Below, piece by piece: positions 26,869 to 35,516 of a stretch of 64,000 nucleotides of DNA. The stretch lies in the NCBI RefSeq assembly GCF_030246905.1, contig NZ_CP126741.1, positions 2,542,001 through 2,606,000 on the forward strand. The letters run 5' to 3'. Position 1 is the stretch's first letter; every line of letters starts with the position of its first letter. This DNA is from Microbacterium sp. zg-Y818. GTDB lineage: Bacteria; Actinomycetota; Actinomycetes; Actinomycetales; Microbacteriaceae. The notes beneath the pieces are model-generated. The model did not search any database. It saw only the letters and a program-made list of their open reading frames with translations, and was not told where the DNA came from. The translations under genes and the position numbers were made by a program.

Positions 26869-28161
26869 GTGACTTTGACTCCTCCGCGCCTCGTCGTGCG
26901 GACGCGGGAGATCGACCACGTCGAGGACCTGCTGCCGTTCACGTCCCCGTCGCACCCGAAGGCGTGGATCCGCCGCGGCGACGGCATGGTCGGATACGGC
27001 ACGGCATACGCGTTCAGCGGTAACGGCGCCGAGACCTACGGCTCGCTCGCCGATGGCTGGAAGCAGCTGTCCGCGGCGGCGGACATCGACGACCCGCTGG
27101 GCCTGCCAGGCACCGGCCTCGTCGCCTTCGGCGCACTGGCGTTCGACGCCCGCTCGCACCGCGACAGCGTGCTGAGCGTTCCCCGCGTGATCGTCGGCCG
27201 TCGCGGCGGCCGGTCGTGGGTCACCACGATCACGCACGCCGACGCAGGGGCGGGCGACGAGGCGCGCGACCTGCTCGGGGACGGCGACGGTCCGCTCGAG
27301 CCCATCGAGACGCCGTACGGACCGCACTGGTCGGGCACCCTCGGCCCCGGCGAGCAGTCCCCGGCCGGATACATGGCCGCCGTGCAGGCGGGCCTCGACG
27401 CCATCGCCGCGGGCGAGGTCGGCAAGGTGGTGCTGGCCCGCGACCTGCGCGGCAGCGTACCCGTGGGCTCGGATCTGCGGCGACTCGCGCGCGCCCTGGC
27501 ATCCGACTATCCCGACACCTGGGTGTTCGCCGTCGACGGCCTCATCGGCGCGAGCCCCGAGACCCTCGTCACCGTGCACGGCGGCACCGTCACGGCACGC
27601 GTGCTCGCCGGCACCACACCGCGCGGGGCGGATGCCGACGCCGACACCGCCGCGGCGTCGGCCCTGGCCTCGAGCCCCAAGGACACCGACGAGCACGAGT
27701 TCGCCGTGCAGAGCGTGCTCGCGTCGCTCCGCCCCCACACCCGCGCGCTCGCGGCGAGCGATGCGCCGTTCACGCTGAAGCTCCCCAACGTCTGGCACCT
27801 CGCCACCGACGTCGAGGGGGAACTGCACGGCGCGGCATCCGCTCTCGACCTCGTGAGCGCGCTGCACCCCACCGCCGCCGTCGCCGGCACGCCGACGGCT
27901 GCCGCCGTGGAGCTCATCCACCGCATCGAGCCGTTCGACCGCGGTCGCTACGCAGGCCCGGTCGGGTGGATCGACGCCCACGGCGACGGCGAGTGGGCCA
28001 TCGCGCTGCGGTGCGCCCAGTTCGACGCCGCCGCGGCGCCGGGCGCGCCGATCGCCGCGACCGCGTACGCGGGCGCCGGCATCGTCGCGGGCAGCGACCC
28101 CGAGACCGAGCTCATCGAGACGCGCGTGAAGTTCCGGCCGATCGTCGACGCGCTGGCCTGA
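26869..28161 (+). CDS. menF: Isochorismate synthase
   Basis: 430 aa; first step of menaquinone synthesis (chorismate to isochorismate). Family marks: KVVLARDLRGSVP, FAVDGLIGASPETLV, RVLAGTTPRGAD, SSPKDTDEHEFAVQSV, the THR/KLPNVWHLATDVEGEL block, LHPTAAVAGTPTAAA and YAGPVGWIDAHGDGEW. The GTG start at 26869 follows TAGGCT by six bases. It is transcribed away from the DUF402/menG/polyprenyl synthase genes. It could in principle supply a siderophore pathway, but its men-rich setting argues for menaquinone. Confidence 0.95.
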   Translation: MTLTPPRLVVRTREIDHVEDLLPFTSPSHPKAWIRRGDGMVGYGTAYAFSGNGAETYGSLADGWKQLSAAADIDDPLGLPGTGLVAFGALAFDARSHRDSVLSVPRVIVGRRGGRSWVTTITHADAGAGDEARDLLGDGDGPLEPIETPYGPHWSGTLGPGEQSPAGYMAAVQAGLDAIAAGEVGKVVLARDLRGSVPVGSDLRRLARALASDYPDTWVFAVDGLIGASPETLVTVHGGTVTARVLAGTTPRGADADADTAAASALASSPKDTDEHEFAVQSVLASLRPHTRALAASDAPFTLKLPNVWHLATDVEGELHGAASALDLVSALHPTAAVAGTPTAAAVELIHRIEPFDRGRYAGPVGWIDAHGDGEWAIALRCAQFDAAAAPGAPIAATAYAGAGIVAGSDPETELIETRVKFRPIVDALA

Positions 28162-28165
28162 CTCT

Positions 28166-28194
28166 CCGGCGCGTCTGCGGCCGACGCCCGCCGG
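28166..28194. terminator. Hairpin between convergent menF and ppk2
   Basis: CCGGCGCGTC pairs with GACG..CGCCGG across a 7-base loop and a 2-base bulge, starting 5 bp after the menF stop. There is no T run. The remaining gap up to 28310 shows nothing else. Confidence 0.4.
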
Positions 28195-28310
28195 CGCCCA
28201 CCCTCCCCGTGCTCCCCCGTCACGGATGACGGTTTCCCGCCCACACAAGCAACAGAGCGCGACAGGCGAACCCGTGCGACGGGACGTTCCGGCCCCGAAG
28301 CACCCGCCGG

Positions 28311-29174
28311 CTAGGTCGCCGCGAGGCGCTTCTTCTCCGCCTCGACGTCGAAGGTGGCCGTCGGCCACTGCGGGTCGAGGCGCTCCAAGGTCGCCAGCAG
28401 CAGGTGCTGCACCGCGAGGCGTGCGTACCACTTGCGACCGGCGGGGACGACGTACCAGGGGGCGACGTCGGTGGAGGTCCGGTCGAACACGGTCTGGTAG
28501 GCATCCATGTACTGCGGCCAGAGGAGCCGTTCGTCGATGTCGCCGGGGTTGTACTTCCAGTACTTCTCGGGCCGCTCCAGGCGCTGCATCAGCCGCTCCT
28601 TCTGCTCGGCCGGCGAGATGTGCAGCATCACCTTCACGATGGAGGTGCCCTCGTCCGTGATGCGCCTCTCGAAGTCGTTGATGGCTCCGTAGCGGCGCTC
28701 GATCTCCTCCGGCGGTGCGAGCTCACGCACCCGTCCGATCAGCACGTCCTCGTAATGCGAGCGGTCGAAGACGCCGATGTAACCGGGGTGGGGGACGTTC
28801 TTCTCGATGCGCCAGAGGAAGTCGTGCGCGAGTTCCTCCTTGGTGGGCTTCTTGAACGCCTTCAGATGGATGCCCTGAGGGTCGGTCGCACCGATCACGT
28901 GGCGCACGATGCCGCCCTTTCCGGCGGTGTCCATCGCCTGCAGCACCAGCAGCACCGAGGGCTTGGAGTGGTCCTCCCGGCTCTGGGCGTAGAGCCGCTC
29001 CTGCAGTTCGTCGAACTCGTGCGCCCCGACGACGAGATCCTCGGCGGCCTTGGCCTTGTCCTTCCCGTACCCCGGCGTCGCACGGGTGTCGACGTCGGCG
29101 AGGCGGAATCCCTCCCGCACCCGCAGCGCCTCGACCAGGTCGACGTTGACATTGGACTGACGTATCGCGGTCAT
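28311..29174 (-). CDS. ppk2: Polyphosphate kinase 2 family protein
   Basis: 287 aa. Walker A AMDTAGKGG (80-88), lid-type residues, and Walker B-type GVFDRSHYEDVLIGRV are present, and FLWRIEKNVPHPGYI matches the family. PPK2 enzymes phosphorylate nucleotides from polyphosphate or the reverse; the subclass (NDP or NMP substrate) is not certain from sequence alone. It is alone on the minus strand, convergent with menF, with menD ending 46 bp upstream of it. Confidence 0.93.
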   Translation of the reverse strand: MTAIRQSNVNVDLVEALRVREGFRLADVDTRATPGYGKDKAKAAEDLVVGAHEFDELQERLYAQSREDHSKPSVLLVLQAMDTAGKGGIVRHVIGATDPQGIHLKAFKKPTKEELAHDFLWRIEKNVPHPGYIGVFDRSHYEDVLIGRVRELAPPEEIERRYGAINDFERRITDEGTSIVKVMLHISPAEQKERLMQRLERPEKYWKYNPGDIDERLLWPQYMDAYQTVFDRTSTDVAPWYVVPAGRKWYARLAVQHLLLATLERLDPQWPTATFDVEAEKKRLAAT

Positions 29175-29220
29175 GCAGTCATCATGGCGGATGCCGAGCT
29201 CCGCGGCACCTGCTTCTTGC

Positions 29221-31038
29221 TCAGCGCGGCAGCGGAACCTCGATGAGCTGGCGGCCGCCGACGGGCGAGGTGAGCGCCTGATCGAGCGCGGCGCGCGTGG
29301 TCACCCGCTGGTACTCCCAGCCGTACGCGGTGGCCAGCGGCTCGAGCCGTGCGGTCTGCGGCGTGTACAGCACGCGGTCCATCGCCGAGGACCCCGCCAC
29401 AGCCGCGACCTCGAGACCGTCGAAGATCGTGCCGCCGCCGTCGTTGCCGACGATCACCTGAATACGCGGCTCGTGCTCGTGCGGGGGCAGCAGCAGCGCG
29501 CCCACATCGTGGAGGAAGGCGAGGTCACCCAGCAGCAATCTCGTGACGCCGGGAGCGCCGCCGGCCTGCGAGGCCAGCGCGATGCCCGTCGCGGTGGCGA
29601 CCGTGCCGTCGATGCCGGCGAGTCCCCGGTTGGCGTGGACGGTCACCTTCTTGCCCGGCAGCACGGCATCGGCCACGCGCACCAGGCGAGACGACCCGAA
29701 CATCAGCCGATCGTGCGGCCATGTCGCCCGCCACACGGCGTCGACGAGGGCCTCACGGTCCAGCGGCGCGCGAATGGCCTGCAGCTCGGCGGCGATCGCG
29801 CCGAGGCGCTGCGCCGGTTCCGCCGACGCCAGCCCGTCCGCGTCGGGCGCGGCGGGAGCGAGATCGACCGCTGCCGCTCGAGAGGCCAGCATCCACTCCC
29901 CGAGCCATTCGCGGTCCGCGTCGCCGGGAGCGACGTCGACGCCGCCGACCGCCGTCGTCGCGCCGTTGAGGTTCAGTGGCTCCCCCGGTCCGCGGACCGC
30001 GATGACCTCGACGTCGGGCCGCGACAGGAGGGCGACGACCTCGCGGCTGAGCGTGGGGTGGCCGAAGACCACGGCGCGCTGCACGCGTCCACCGAGCGCC
30101 GGCTCGCGCAGCAGCGCGCGGTACCCGTGGACGAGGTTGCGACCGAACCGGGCGCCGCTGACGATCTCGGCGATGAGCGGCCACGACCCGCGGTGGGCGA
30201 GGTCCTCTGCTGCCGCACCGGCATCCGCTCCGGCCACAACGACCGTGCGCAGTCCCTGGTGAAGTGTCACCGGCTCTTCGTCTCCGCCAGCGGGGAGGTC
30301 GGACAGACCGATGCCGCCACCACCCTGGTAGAGCGCGCCCGACACCTCGCCGTCATCCTCGGCGTGACGCTCGTCGGCTGCGTCGCCCCCATCCGCAGCA
30401 GCGCCGTCGCCCGCGCCCCCGGCCGGTGCGGCATCGCCCAGCAGCCAGGTGGGCAGCACGCCCCCCAGCGGCTCGCGGCAGGGCACGTTCAGGTGCACCG
30501 GACCGCTCGGAAGGCTCCCCCACCCGAGGCTCGCGGCGTACGCATCGTCGGCGACGTCCCGCAGCATGGCGGTCTGGTCCGCGTCGCCGTCGCGGTCGAT
30601 CTCATCGGGCACGGGCAGGTCGTACTCGCGCCGCGCGCTCACGGCGAACATGCCGGGCTGACGGGTGGTCTGGTTGGCGCCGACCCCACGCAGCTCGGGC
30701 GGCCGGTCCGCGGTCAGCAGCAGCAGGGGCACGCCCGCATGGTGGGACTCCAGCGCCGCCGGCAGCAGATTGGCGGCGGCGGTTCCCGACGTGCAGATGA
30801 CGGCGGCGGGCACCCCCGACTCACGGGCCAGGCCCAGCGCCGTGAACCCGGCGACCCGCTCGTCTATGCGCACGTGCAGGCGAACGAGGCCGCGCGTCTC
30901 GAGCTCAGCGGCCACCAGGGCAAGGGCCTGCGACCGGGATCCCGGGCTCAGCACGAAATCGCGCACGCCGCGCTCGACGAGCCGGCCCAGCAGCGCCGAG
31001 GCGGCATCCGTCGCCGGAGCCTGCTCCGCCGTGGTCAT
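29221..31038 (-). CDS. menD: SEPHCHC synthase
   Basis: 605 aa; ThDP enzyme joining 2-oxoglutarate to isochorismate. Family blocks: FVLSPGSRSQALALVAAEL, catalytic glutamate in HVRIDERVAGF, CTSGTAAANLLPAALE, TADRPPELRGVGANQTT, and the ThDP/Mg site NRGLAGIDGTVATATG with LLLGDLAFLHDVGAL. A low-complexity acidic, Gly/Ala-rich insert of about 55 residues lies after the first domain (near residues 200-260). Its ATG overlaps the stop of the upstream PLDc_N gene (ATGA). Confidence 0.95.
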   Translation of the reverse strand: MTTAEQAPATDAASALLGRLVERGVRDFVLSPGSRSQALALVAAELETRGLVRLHVRIDERVAGFTALGLARESGVPAAVICTSGTAAANLLPAALESHHAGVPLLLLTADRPPELRGVGANQTTRQPGMFAVSARREYDLPVPDEIDRDGDADQTAMLRDVADDAYAASLGWGSLPSGPVHLNVPCREPLGGVLPTWLLGDAAPAGGAGDGAAADGGDAADERHAEDDGEVSGALYQGGGGIGLSDLPAGGDEEPVTLHQGLRTVVVAGADAGAAAEDLAHRGSWPLIAEIVSGARFGRNLVHGYRALLREPALGGRVQRAVVFGHPTLSREVVALLSRPDVEVIAVRGPGEPLNLNGATTAVGGVDVAPGDADREWLGEWMLASRAAAVDLAPAAPDADGLASAEPAQRLGAIAAELQAIRAPLDREALVDAVWRATWPHDRLMFGSSRLVRVADAVLPGKKVTVHANRGLAGIDGTVATATGIALASQAGGAPGVTRLLLGDLAFLHDVGALLLPPHEHEPRIQVIVGNDGGGTIFDGLEVAAVAGSSAMDRVLYTPQTARLEPLATAYGWEYQRVTTRAALDQALTSPVGGRQLIEVPLPR

Positions 31039-31412
31039 GCGTCGGACGGGCGCGGGGGCTGGGGAGGCTGCGGCGGGTTGTTCCAGCGCGGGTCGTCGTC
31101 ATCGGCGTCGAGGGCCTTGAGCTCCTCTTCGATGCGGCGGATGCGCTCGTCCGTGTCGCGGATGTCGCCGATGCGCCCGAGGAACTCGGGGTCGTCGTCC
31201 GGCGCCTTCGGGCGCGGGATGTCGGCGCGCTTGGTGCGGCCGACGGCGAACCAGAGGATGCCGCCGAGAACCGGCAGCGCGATCGTGATCAGCAGCCACA
31301 TGGGCTTGCTCACGCCGCGGTGGCGGCGCGGGTCTTGCACGGCACAGTCGACGATGCTGTAGACCCAGAAGACGGCCAACAGCAGCGCAACGATGAGCAG
31401 GATACGCGCCAC
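31035..31412 (-). CDS. PLDc N-terminal domain membrane protein
   Basis: 125 aa with two membrane segments (about 3-22 and 37-58) joined by VDCAVQDPRRHRGVSKPMW, the pattern of the phospholipase D-nuclease N-terminal (PLDc_N) family, which in actinobacteria usually stands alone without a catalytic domain. The C-terminal half is charged and ends in a proline-rich tail. GTG 31412 follows TAGGAT by six bases. It overlaps menD by four bases and is therefore co-translated with it; no link to quinone synthesis is known. Confidence 0.85.
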   Translation of the reverse strand: MARILLIVALLLAVFWVYSIVDCAVQDPRRHRGVSKPMWLLITIALPVLGGILWFAVGRTKRADIPRPKAPDDDPEFLGRIGDIRDTDERIRRIEEELKALDADDDDPRWNNPPQPPQPPRPSDA

Positions 31413-31485
31413 ACTCTCATCCTAGGCGTGCTCACCTGGGCAAGCGCCGACCGTGACCGAACCGAAGCGGACACTCAGCGGACCG

Positions 31486-31491
31486 TAGGAT
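31486..31491 (+). promoter_or_regulatory. -10 box of the DUF4229 gene (leaderless)
   Basis: TAGGAT followed by six bases and then the GTG at 31498. No ribosome site lies between. Confidence 0.5.
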
Positions 31492-31497
31492 GGAATC

Positions 31498-31785
31498 GTG
31501 AAAGCACGCTCCGCGATCGTCTACTCGGTGCTGCGTCTGCTGGCGTTCCTGGTTCCGCTGGGCGTGATGATGCTCTTCCCGATCATGCGGGAGTACTACT
31601 GGCTGTCGGCGATCTTCGCGGCCCTCATCGGGCTCAGCCTGTCGCTGCTGTTCCTGCGGGCCCCGCTGGACGAGGTCACATCCGACCTGGCCGCGCGGCG
31701 GCAGCGGCGCACGACCGAGCAGCAGGATGCCGACGCGGAGGATGCCGCAGCCGGCTCCCTCGGCGACGACGCACCGCTGCGCTGA
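31498..31785 (+). CDS. DUF4229 membrane protein
   Basis: 95 aa with two closely spaced hydrophobic segments (about 8-28 and 34-53) and a charged tail (RRQRRTTEQQDADAED). The pattern YSVLRLLAFLVPLGVMML, then YWLSAIFAALIGLSLSLLFL is that of DUF4229, a small actinobacterial family of unknown role often found near menA. The GTG start follows TAGGAT by six bases. It converges on menA, with a 15-bp tandem repeat in the gap. Confidence 0.85.
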   Translation: MKARSAIVYSVLRLLAFLVPLGVMMLFPIMREYYWLSAIFAALIGLSLSLLFLRAPLDEVTSDLAARRQRRTTEQQDADAEDAAAGSLGDDAPLR

Positions 31786-31817
31786 CTCCGGCCGCGCTGA
31801 CTGGGGCCGCGCTGACT
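31779..31817. repeat. 15-bp tandem repeat between convergent genes
   Basis: GCGCTGACT followed by CCGGCC, then GCGCTGACT GGGGCC, then GCGCTGACT: about 2.6 copies of a 15-bp unit. It runs from the stop of the DUF4229 gene to the stop of menA. Confidence 0.7.
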
Positions 31818-32793
31818 AGGCGGCGAACGCCCAGAGCAGCAGCGCCCCGTAGACCAGCGACGTCAGGGACGTCACCCCCAGCGCCACCACGAGCTCGCGC
31901 GGCGCGCGGTACGTCCAGACGATGAGGATCGCCGCGGCCGCCGGAATCAGCGCCAGCAGCGTCAGCCACGCGATGGGGAAGAACAGCGCGAGGTACGCGG
32001 AGATGCCGAACGGCACCAGCAGGAACAGCGTGAACAGCGCCTGAGTGGCGCGCTTGCCGATCCGCACCGTCAGGGTGCGCTTGCCGGCCGCGCGATCCTG
32101 GTCGATGTCGCGCAGGTTGTTCGCCAGCAGCACCGCGCAGGCTAGCAGTCCCGCTGCCACTGCGCCGAACCACGCCTCCTGCGGCACCACGCCTACCTGC
32201 GCGTAGGCCGTGCCGGCCGTGGCCACCAGGCCGAAGAAGACGAAGACGAAGAGCTCCCCCAGTCCCGCGTATCCGTAGGGCCTCTTCCCGCCGGTGTAGA
32301 ACCAGGCAGCGACGATGCAGGCGGCGCCGGCTGCCAGCATCCACCACTCCTGGGTGCGGATGACGATGGCCAGGCCGGCGAGCGCGGCGAGGGCGAAGAA
32401 CGCCAGCGCGACGGTCAGCACCGTGCGCGGCCGGGCCTTGCGCGAGGCGGTGAGGCGGGCGGGGCCCACCCGGTGGTCGTCGGTGCCGCGGATGCCGTCG
32501 CTGTAGTCATTGGCGTAGTTGACGCCGATCTGCAGCGACACCGCCACGACGAGGCAGGTCAGCGCGATCACCCAGTGCAGCTCGCGGTCGACCACGAGGG
32601 CGGCGCCGGTGCCGATCAGCACCGGGGAGACGGCCAGCGGCAGGGTGCGCAGTCGCGCGGCGCCGATCCAGTCGCCGACCGTGGCGCGGGAGGGCACGAC
32701 CGGCGAGCCCGAGGCCTTGGGCTTCTGCGGGTTGCCGCGAGCCTTTCGGCCTGCTGCCGACGATGAACGCTTCTTACGCGAGGGTGCTGCCAC
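31816..32793 (-). CDS. menA: 1,4-dihydroxy-2-naphthoate polyprenyltransferase
   Basis: 325-aa UbiA-superfamily membrane enzyme that attaches the polyprenyl chain. About eight to nine helices follow a basic, Ser/Lys-rich head. The first aspartate motif is in NYANDYSDGIRGTDD and the second in NNLRDIDQDRAAGKRTL. GTG 32793 follows TAAACT by eight bases. menE ends just upstream, so it sits at the end of a menB-menE-menA run on the minus strand. Confidence 0.95.
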   Translation of the reverse strand: MAAPSRKKRSSSAAGRKARGNPQKPKASGSPVVPSRATVGDWIGAARLRTLPLAVSPVLIGTGAALVVDRELHWVIALTCLVVAVSLQIGVNYANDYSDGIRGTDDHRVGPARLTASRKARPRTVLTVALAFFALAALAGLAIVIRTQEWWMLAAGAACIVAAWFYTGGKRPYGYAGLGELFVFVFFGLVATAGTAYAQVGVVPQEAWFGAVAAGLLACAVLLANNLRDIDQDRAAGKRTLTVRIGKRATQALFTLFLLVPFGISAYLALFFPIAWLTLLALIPAAAAILIVWTYRAPRELVVALGVTSLTSLVYGALLLWAFAA

Positions 32794-32799
32794 GAGCAG

Positions 32800-33993
32800 T
32801 CAGTTTAGGCCGCGTCGGCCTGGTGCCTCGCCCGGGGGCGGCGCATCGTCGACGACGGCCCGGCGAATCGCCTCCCGGTCGGGCTTGCCGCTCGGAAGCG
32901 TCGACAGCTCGTCCACGAGCACCAGCCGAGCCGGCCGTGCGTGCGCGCCGATCTCCGCCGCCACCGCATCGCGCGCCGAGACCAGGTGATCGGCGTCGCT
33001 GCGGCGCAGCACGTCGCCGCGCGGGCAGACGATGACCGAAGCCTCCCCCCACCGCTCGTCGGGAACGCCGACGACCACGGCGCCGGCGAACCCCGGGATC
33101 CCCCGCACGATCTGCTCGACGCGGTCCAGCGACACATTGATGCCGCCCGAGACGATCACGTTGTCCAGGCGCCCGCGCACCTGCAGCACGCCGTCGGTCA
33201 GCATGCCGGCGTCGCCGGTGCGATACCAGCGGGTGCCGTCGTCATCCACGGGGAAGGTGGCGGCGGTTCGCTCAGGGTCGTCGAGGTAGCCGTCGGCGAG
33301 CGTGGGGCCTGCCACCTGCACCTCGCCGTCGACGATGCGCAGCGCCACGCCGTCCAGAGGCACGCCGTCGTAGACGCACCCGCCGCTGGTCTCGGTGGAG
33401 CCGTAGGTGCGCACGATCCGGGCCCCGGCCGACTGGGCGCGCTCGAGCACCGCGGCGGGCAGCGCCTGACCGCCCACGAGGATGGCCTCGTACGAGCGCA
33501 GTGCCGACGCCACCACGGTGTCGTGCTCCGCGGCATCCAGCAGCTTCTGCAGCTGAGCGGGCACGAGCGACGTGAAGGTGGGCACCCGCTCGCCGTTGCG
33601 GGTGGAGGTCATCATGAGCGAGGCGGCGGCGAAGGCCTGCGGCGTGAACGCCCCCGAAAGCAGGGCGGGCTCGCGGTCCGAGACGATGGCCCGCACGAGC
33701 ACCTGCAGCCCCGCGACGTACGACGCCGGCAGCGCCAGCAGCCACGCGCCCTCGCCGATGCGCGCTGCTGTGGCGAGGGCTCCCGAGGTCAGAGCGCCGC
33801 GGCTGAGCACGACGGACTTCGGGATGCCGGTGGAGCCCGAAGTGGTGACGACCACCGCGGTGCCGGCGGGCACGGCGCGCGCGGCGGGGTCGACCATTCC
33901 CAGGCCGAGCGCGGGGCCCGCGCCGTGCAGCGCGGCCCGCAGCGCCCGCATCACGTCGCGCGGGTCGGCGCCGTCCACCGCCTGCAGTTCCAC
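32800..33993 (-). CDS. menE: o-Succinylbenzoate-CoA ligase
   Basis: 397 aa; AMP-forming ligase. The P-loop VVVTTSGSTGIPKSVVLS, TYGSTETSGGCVYDG, DDGTRWYRTGDAG and the lysine-bearing PSGKPDREA at the C-terminus show an active ANL enzyme. It is shorter than the Bacillus enzyme, as is usual in actinobacteria. GTG 33993 is chosen because TGAGGCG lies upstream and overlaps the menB stop; the frame continues upstream inside menB but has no enzyme sequence there. Confidence 0.94.
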   Translation of the reverse strand: MELQAVDGADPRDVMRALRAALHGAGPALGLGMVDPAARAVPAGTAVVVTTSGSTGIPKSVVLSRGALTSGALATAARIGEGAWLLALPASYVAGLQVLVRAIVSDREPALLSGAFTPQAFAAASLMMTSTRNGERVPTFTSLVPAQLQKLLDAAEHDTVVASALRSYEAILVGGQALPAAVLERAQSAGARIVRTYGSTETSGGCVYDGVPLDGVALRIVDGEVQVAGPTLADGYLDDPERTAATFPVDDDGTRWYRTGDAGMLTDGVLQVRGRLDNVIVSGGINVSLDRVEQIVRGIPGFAGAVVVGVPDERWGEASVIVCPRGDVLRRSDADHLVSARDAVAAEIGAHARPARLVLVDELSTLPSGKPDREAIRRAVVDDAPPPGEAPGRRGLN

Positions 33994-34000
33994 CGTCGCC

Positions 34001-34903
34001 TCAGTAGTGCCAGGGATACGGCGACCAGTCGGGGTCGCGCTTCTCGAGGAACGAGTCGCGGCCCTCGACCGCCTCGTCGGTGCCGTAGGCGAGCCGTGTC
34101 GCCTCGCCCGCGAACACCTGCTGGCCGACCAAGCCATCGTCGACGGCGTTGAACGCGAACTTCAGCATGCGGATCGCCGTCGGGGACTTCGTGAGGATCG
34201 TGCGCGCCATCGCGATCGCCTCGCGCTCGAGCTCGGCGTGCGGCACCACCCGGTTCACCGCCCCCATCTCGTACGCGCGGTCGGCGGAGTACTCCTCGGC
34301 GAGGAAGAAGACCTCGCGCGCGATCTTCTGGCCCACCTGGCGCGCCATGTACGCCGAGCCGTAGCCGGCGTCGAACGAGCCCACGTCGGCATCCGTCTGC
34401 TTGAACCGCCCGTGCTCGCGCGAGGCGATCGACAGGTCGCAGACGACGTGCAGCGAGTGGCCACCGCCGGCAGCCCACCCCGGGATCACCGCGATGACGA
34501 CCTTCGGCATGAAGCGGATGAGTCGCTGCACCTCCAGGATGTGCAGGCGCCCGGAGCGCGCCGGGTCGGGGACCTGCGCCTGGTCGCCCTCGTACTTGTA
34601 GCCGTCGCGACCCCGGATGCGCTGGTCGCCGCCGGAGCAGAACGCCCAGCCGCCGTCCTTGGCGCTGGGGCCGTTGCCGGTGAGCAGCACCACGCCGATG
34701 CGCGAGTCCTGCCGCGCGATGTCGAGCGCCCGGTAGAGCTCGTCGACCGTGTGCGGGCGGAAGGCGTTGCGCACCTCGGGCCGATCGAACGCGATGCGCG
34801 CGATGCGGCCGTCTGTGGAGACGTGCGCGGTGATGTCGGTGTAGGCATCGGCGCCGGGGGCCAGCTGCCACGCCGTCGGATCGAACAGCTCGGAAACACT
34901 CAC
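34001..34903 (-). CDS. menB: 1,4-dihydroxy-2-naphthoyl-CoA synthase
   Basis: 300-aa crotonase-fold enzyme. RPEVRNAFRPHTVDEL, the oxyanion-hole GDQRIRG and GWAAGGGHSLHVVCDL, SFDAGYGSAYMARQVG, and the FLEKRDPDWSPYPWHY end are diagnostic for MenB. GTG 34903 follows TAGGCT by six bases, so leaderless. menE starts 7 bp after its stop. Confidence 0.97.
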   Translation of the reverse strand: MSVSELFDPTAWQLAPGADAYTDITAHVSTDGRIARIAFDRPEVRNAFRPHTVDELYRALDIARQDSRIGVVLLTGNGPSAKDGGWAFCSGGDQRIRGRDGYKYEGDQAQVPDPARSGRLHILEVQRLIRFMPKVVIAVIPGWAAGGGHSLHVVCDLSIASREHGRFKQTDADVGSFDAGYGSAYMARQVGQKIAREVFFLAEEYSADRAYEMGAVNRVVPHAELEREAIAMARTILTKSPTAIRMLKFAFNAVDDGLVGQQVFAGEATRLAYGTDEAVEGRDSFLEKRDPDWSPYPWHY

Positions 34904-35018
34904 CCGACCAGCCTACGGCGGCAGGGGCGGGCGCGGGATCGCCCGGTGAGAGGACGAAAGCGTGGACGCACGCACTGCAGCGCCCTTATAGTTGCGGGAA
35001 ATCCCGGGGAGGCGCGGC

Positions 35019-35480
35019 ATGTCCACCGACATCACCACGTCAGAACGGACGCCGCTGACCGCAGCTCTGCTCCTCGAGCTCCACCGCATGGCCCGCAGCG
35101 GACTCGTCTGGGCACTCTTCTACGGCGTGTTCTCCCGCGCCGTACGTTCGGCGTGCCCCGGACCGCCATCGGATGCCGCGGCCGACTCTCTCGGTGAAGG
35201 TGCGTGCGTCACCGCGACGCTCGGCCCCTCGCCGCTGGTATGGCTCGCGACGGCGGCCGTCTTCGTGTGGGCGCTCGGCCGCCTGCGCAGAACCGAGGAC
35301 GTCCTCGCGACGCGGCGCATCGTGCTCTGGACGTCGTGGGCCATGCCGCTCATCCCGCTGGTCGCGGGGGCACTCACCTTCTGGTGGTTCACGGCGATGC
35401 CGCTCGACGCCGTGGCGCTGGCGGAAGACTCCCCCTGGGTGAATGTCCTCGTGGAGCGGTACGACCCCGACGCGCCGTGA
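35019..35480 (+). CDS. Hypothetical membrane protein
   Basis: 153 aa with about three hydrophobic segments (near 30-42, 72-90 and 105-130) and two cysteines (RSACPG, EGACVT) in the first loop. No family recognised. ATG 35019 has GGGGAGG upstream; the frame is open to a TTG at 34992, but that has no ribosome site. A TATAGT at 34987-34992 may be its -10. It is convergent with the F420-type oxidoreductase, with a strong hairpin between. Confidence 0.65.
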   Translation: MSTDITTSERTPLTAALLLELHRMARSGLVWALFYGVFSRAVRSACPGPPSDAAADSLGEGACVTATLGPSPLVWLATAAVFVWALGRLRRTEDVLATRRIVLWTSWAMPLIPLVAGALTFWWFTAMPLDAVALAEDSPWVNVLVERYDPDAP

Positions 35481-35481
35481 A

Positions 35482-35506
35482 CACCCGCGCGGCGGTCGCG
35501 CGGGTG
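35482..35506. terminator. Hairpin between convergent genes
   Basis: CACCCGCGCG-GCGGT-CGCGCGGGTG: a perfect 10-bp GC-rich stem starting 2 bp after a stop and ending 10 bp before the opposite stop. No T tract follows on either strand, but its place fits a bidirectional terminator. Confidence 0.6.
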
Positions 35507-35516
35507 CCCGAGGGCG

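Noticed and set aside
24333..27023. Open frame of 896 codons on the plus strand
   Set aside because: It lies opposite the polyprenyl synthase, menG and DUF402 genes, whose protein motifs are complete. Long antisense frames are expected at this GC content, and its translation is Arg/Gly-rich with no domain.
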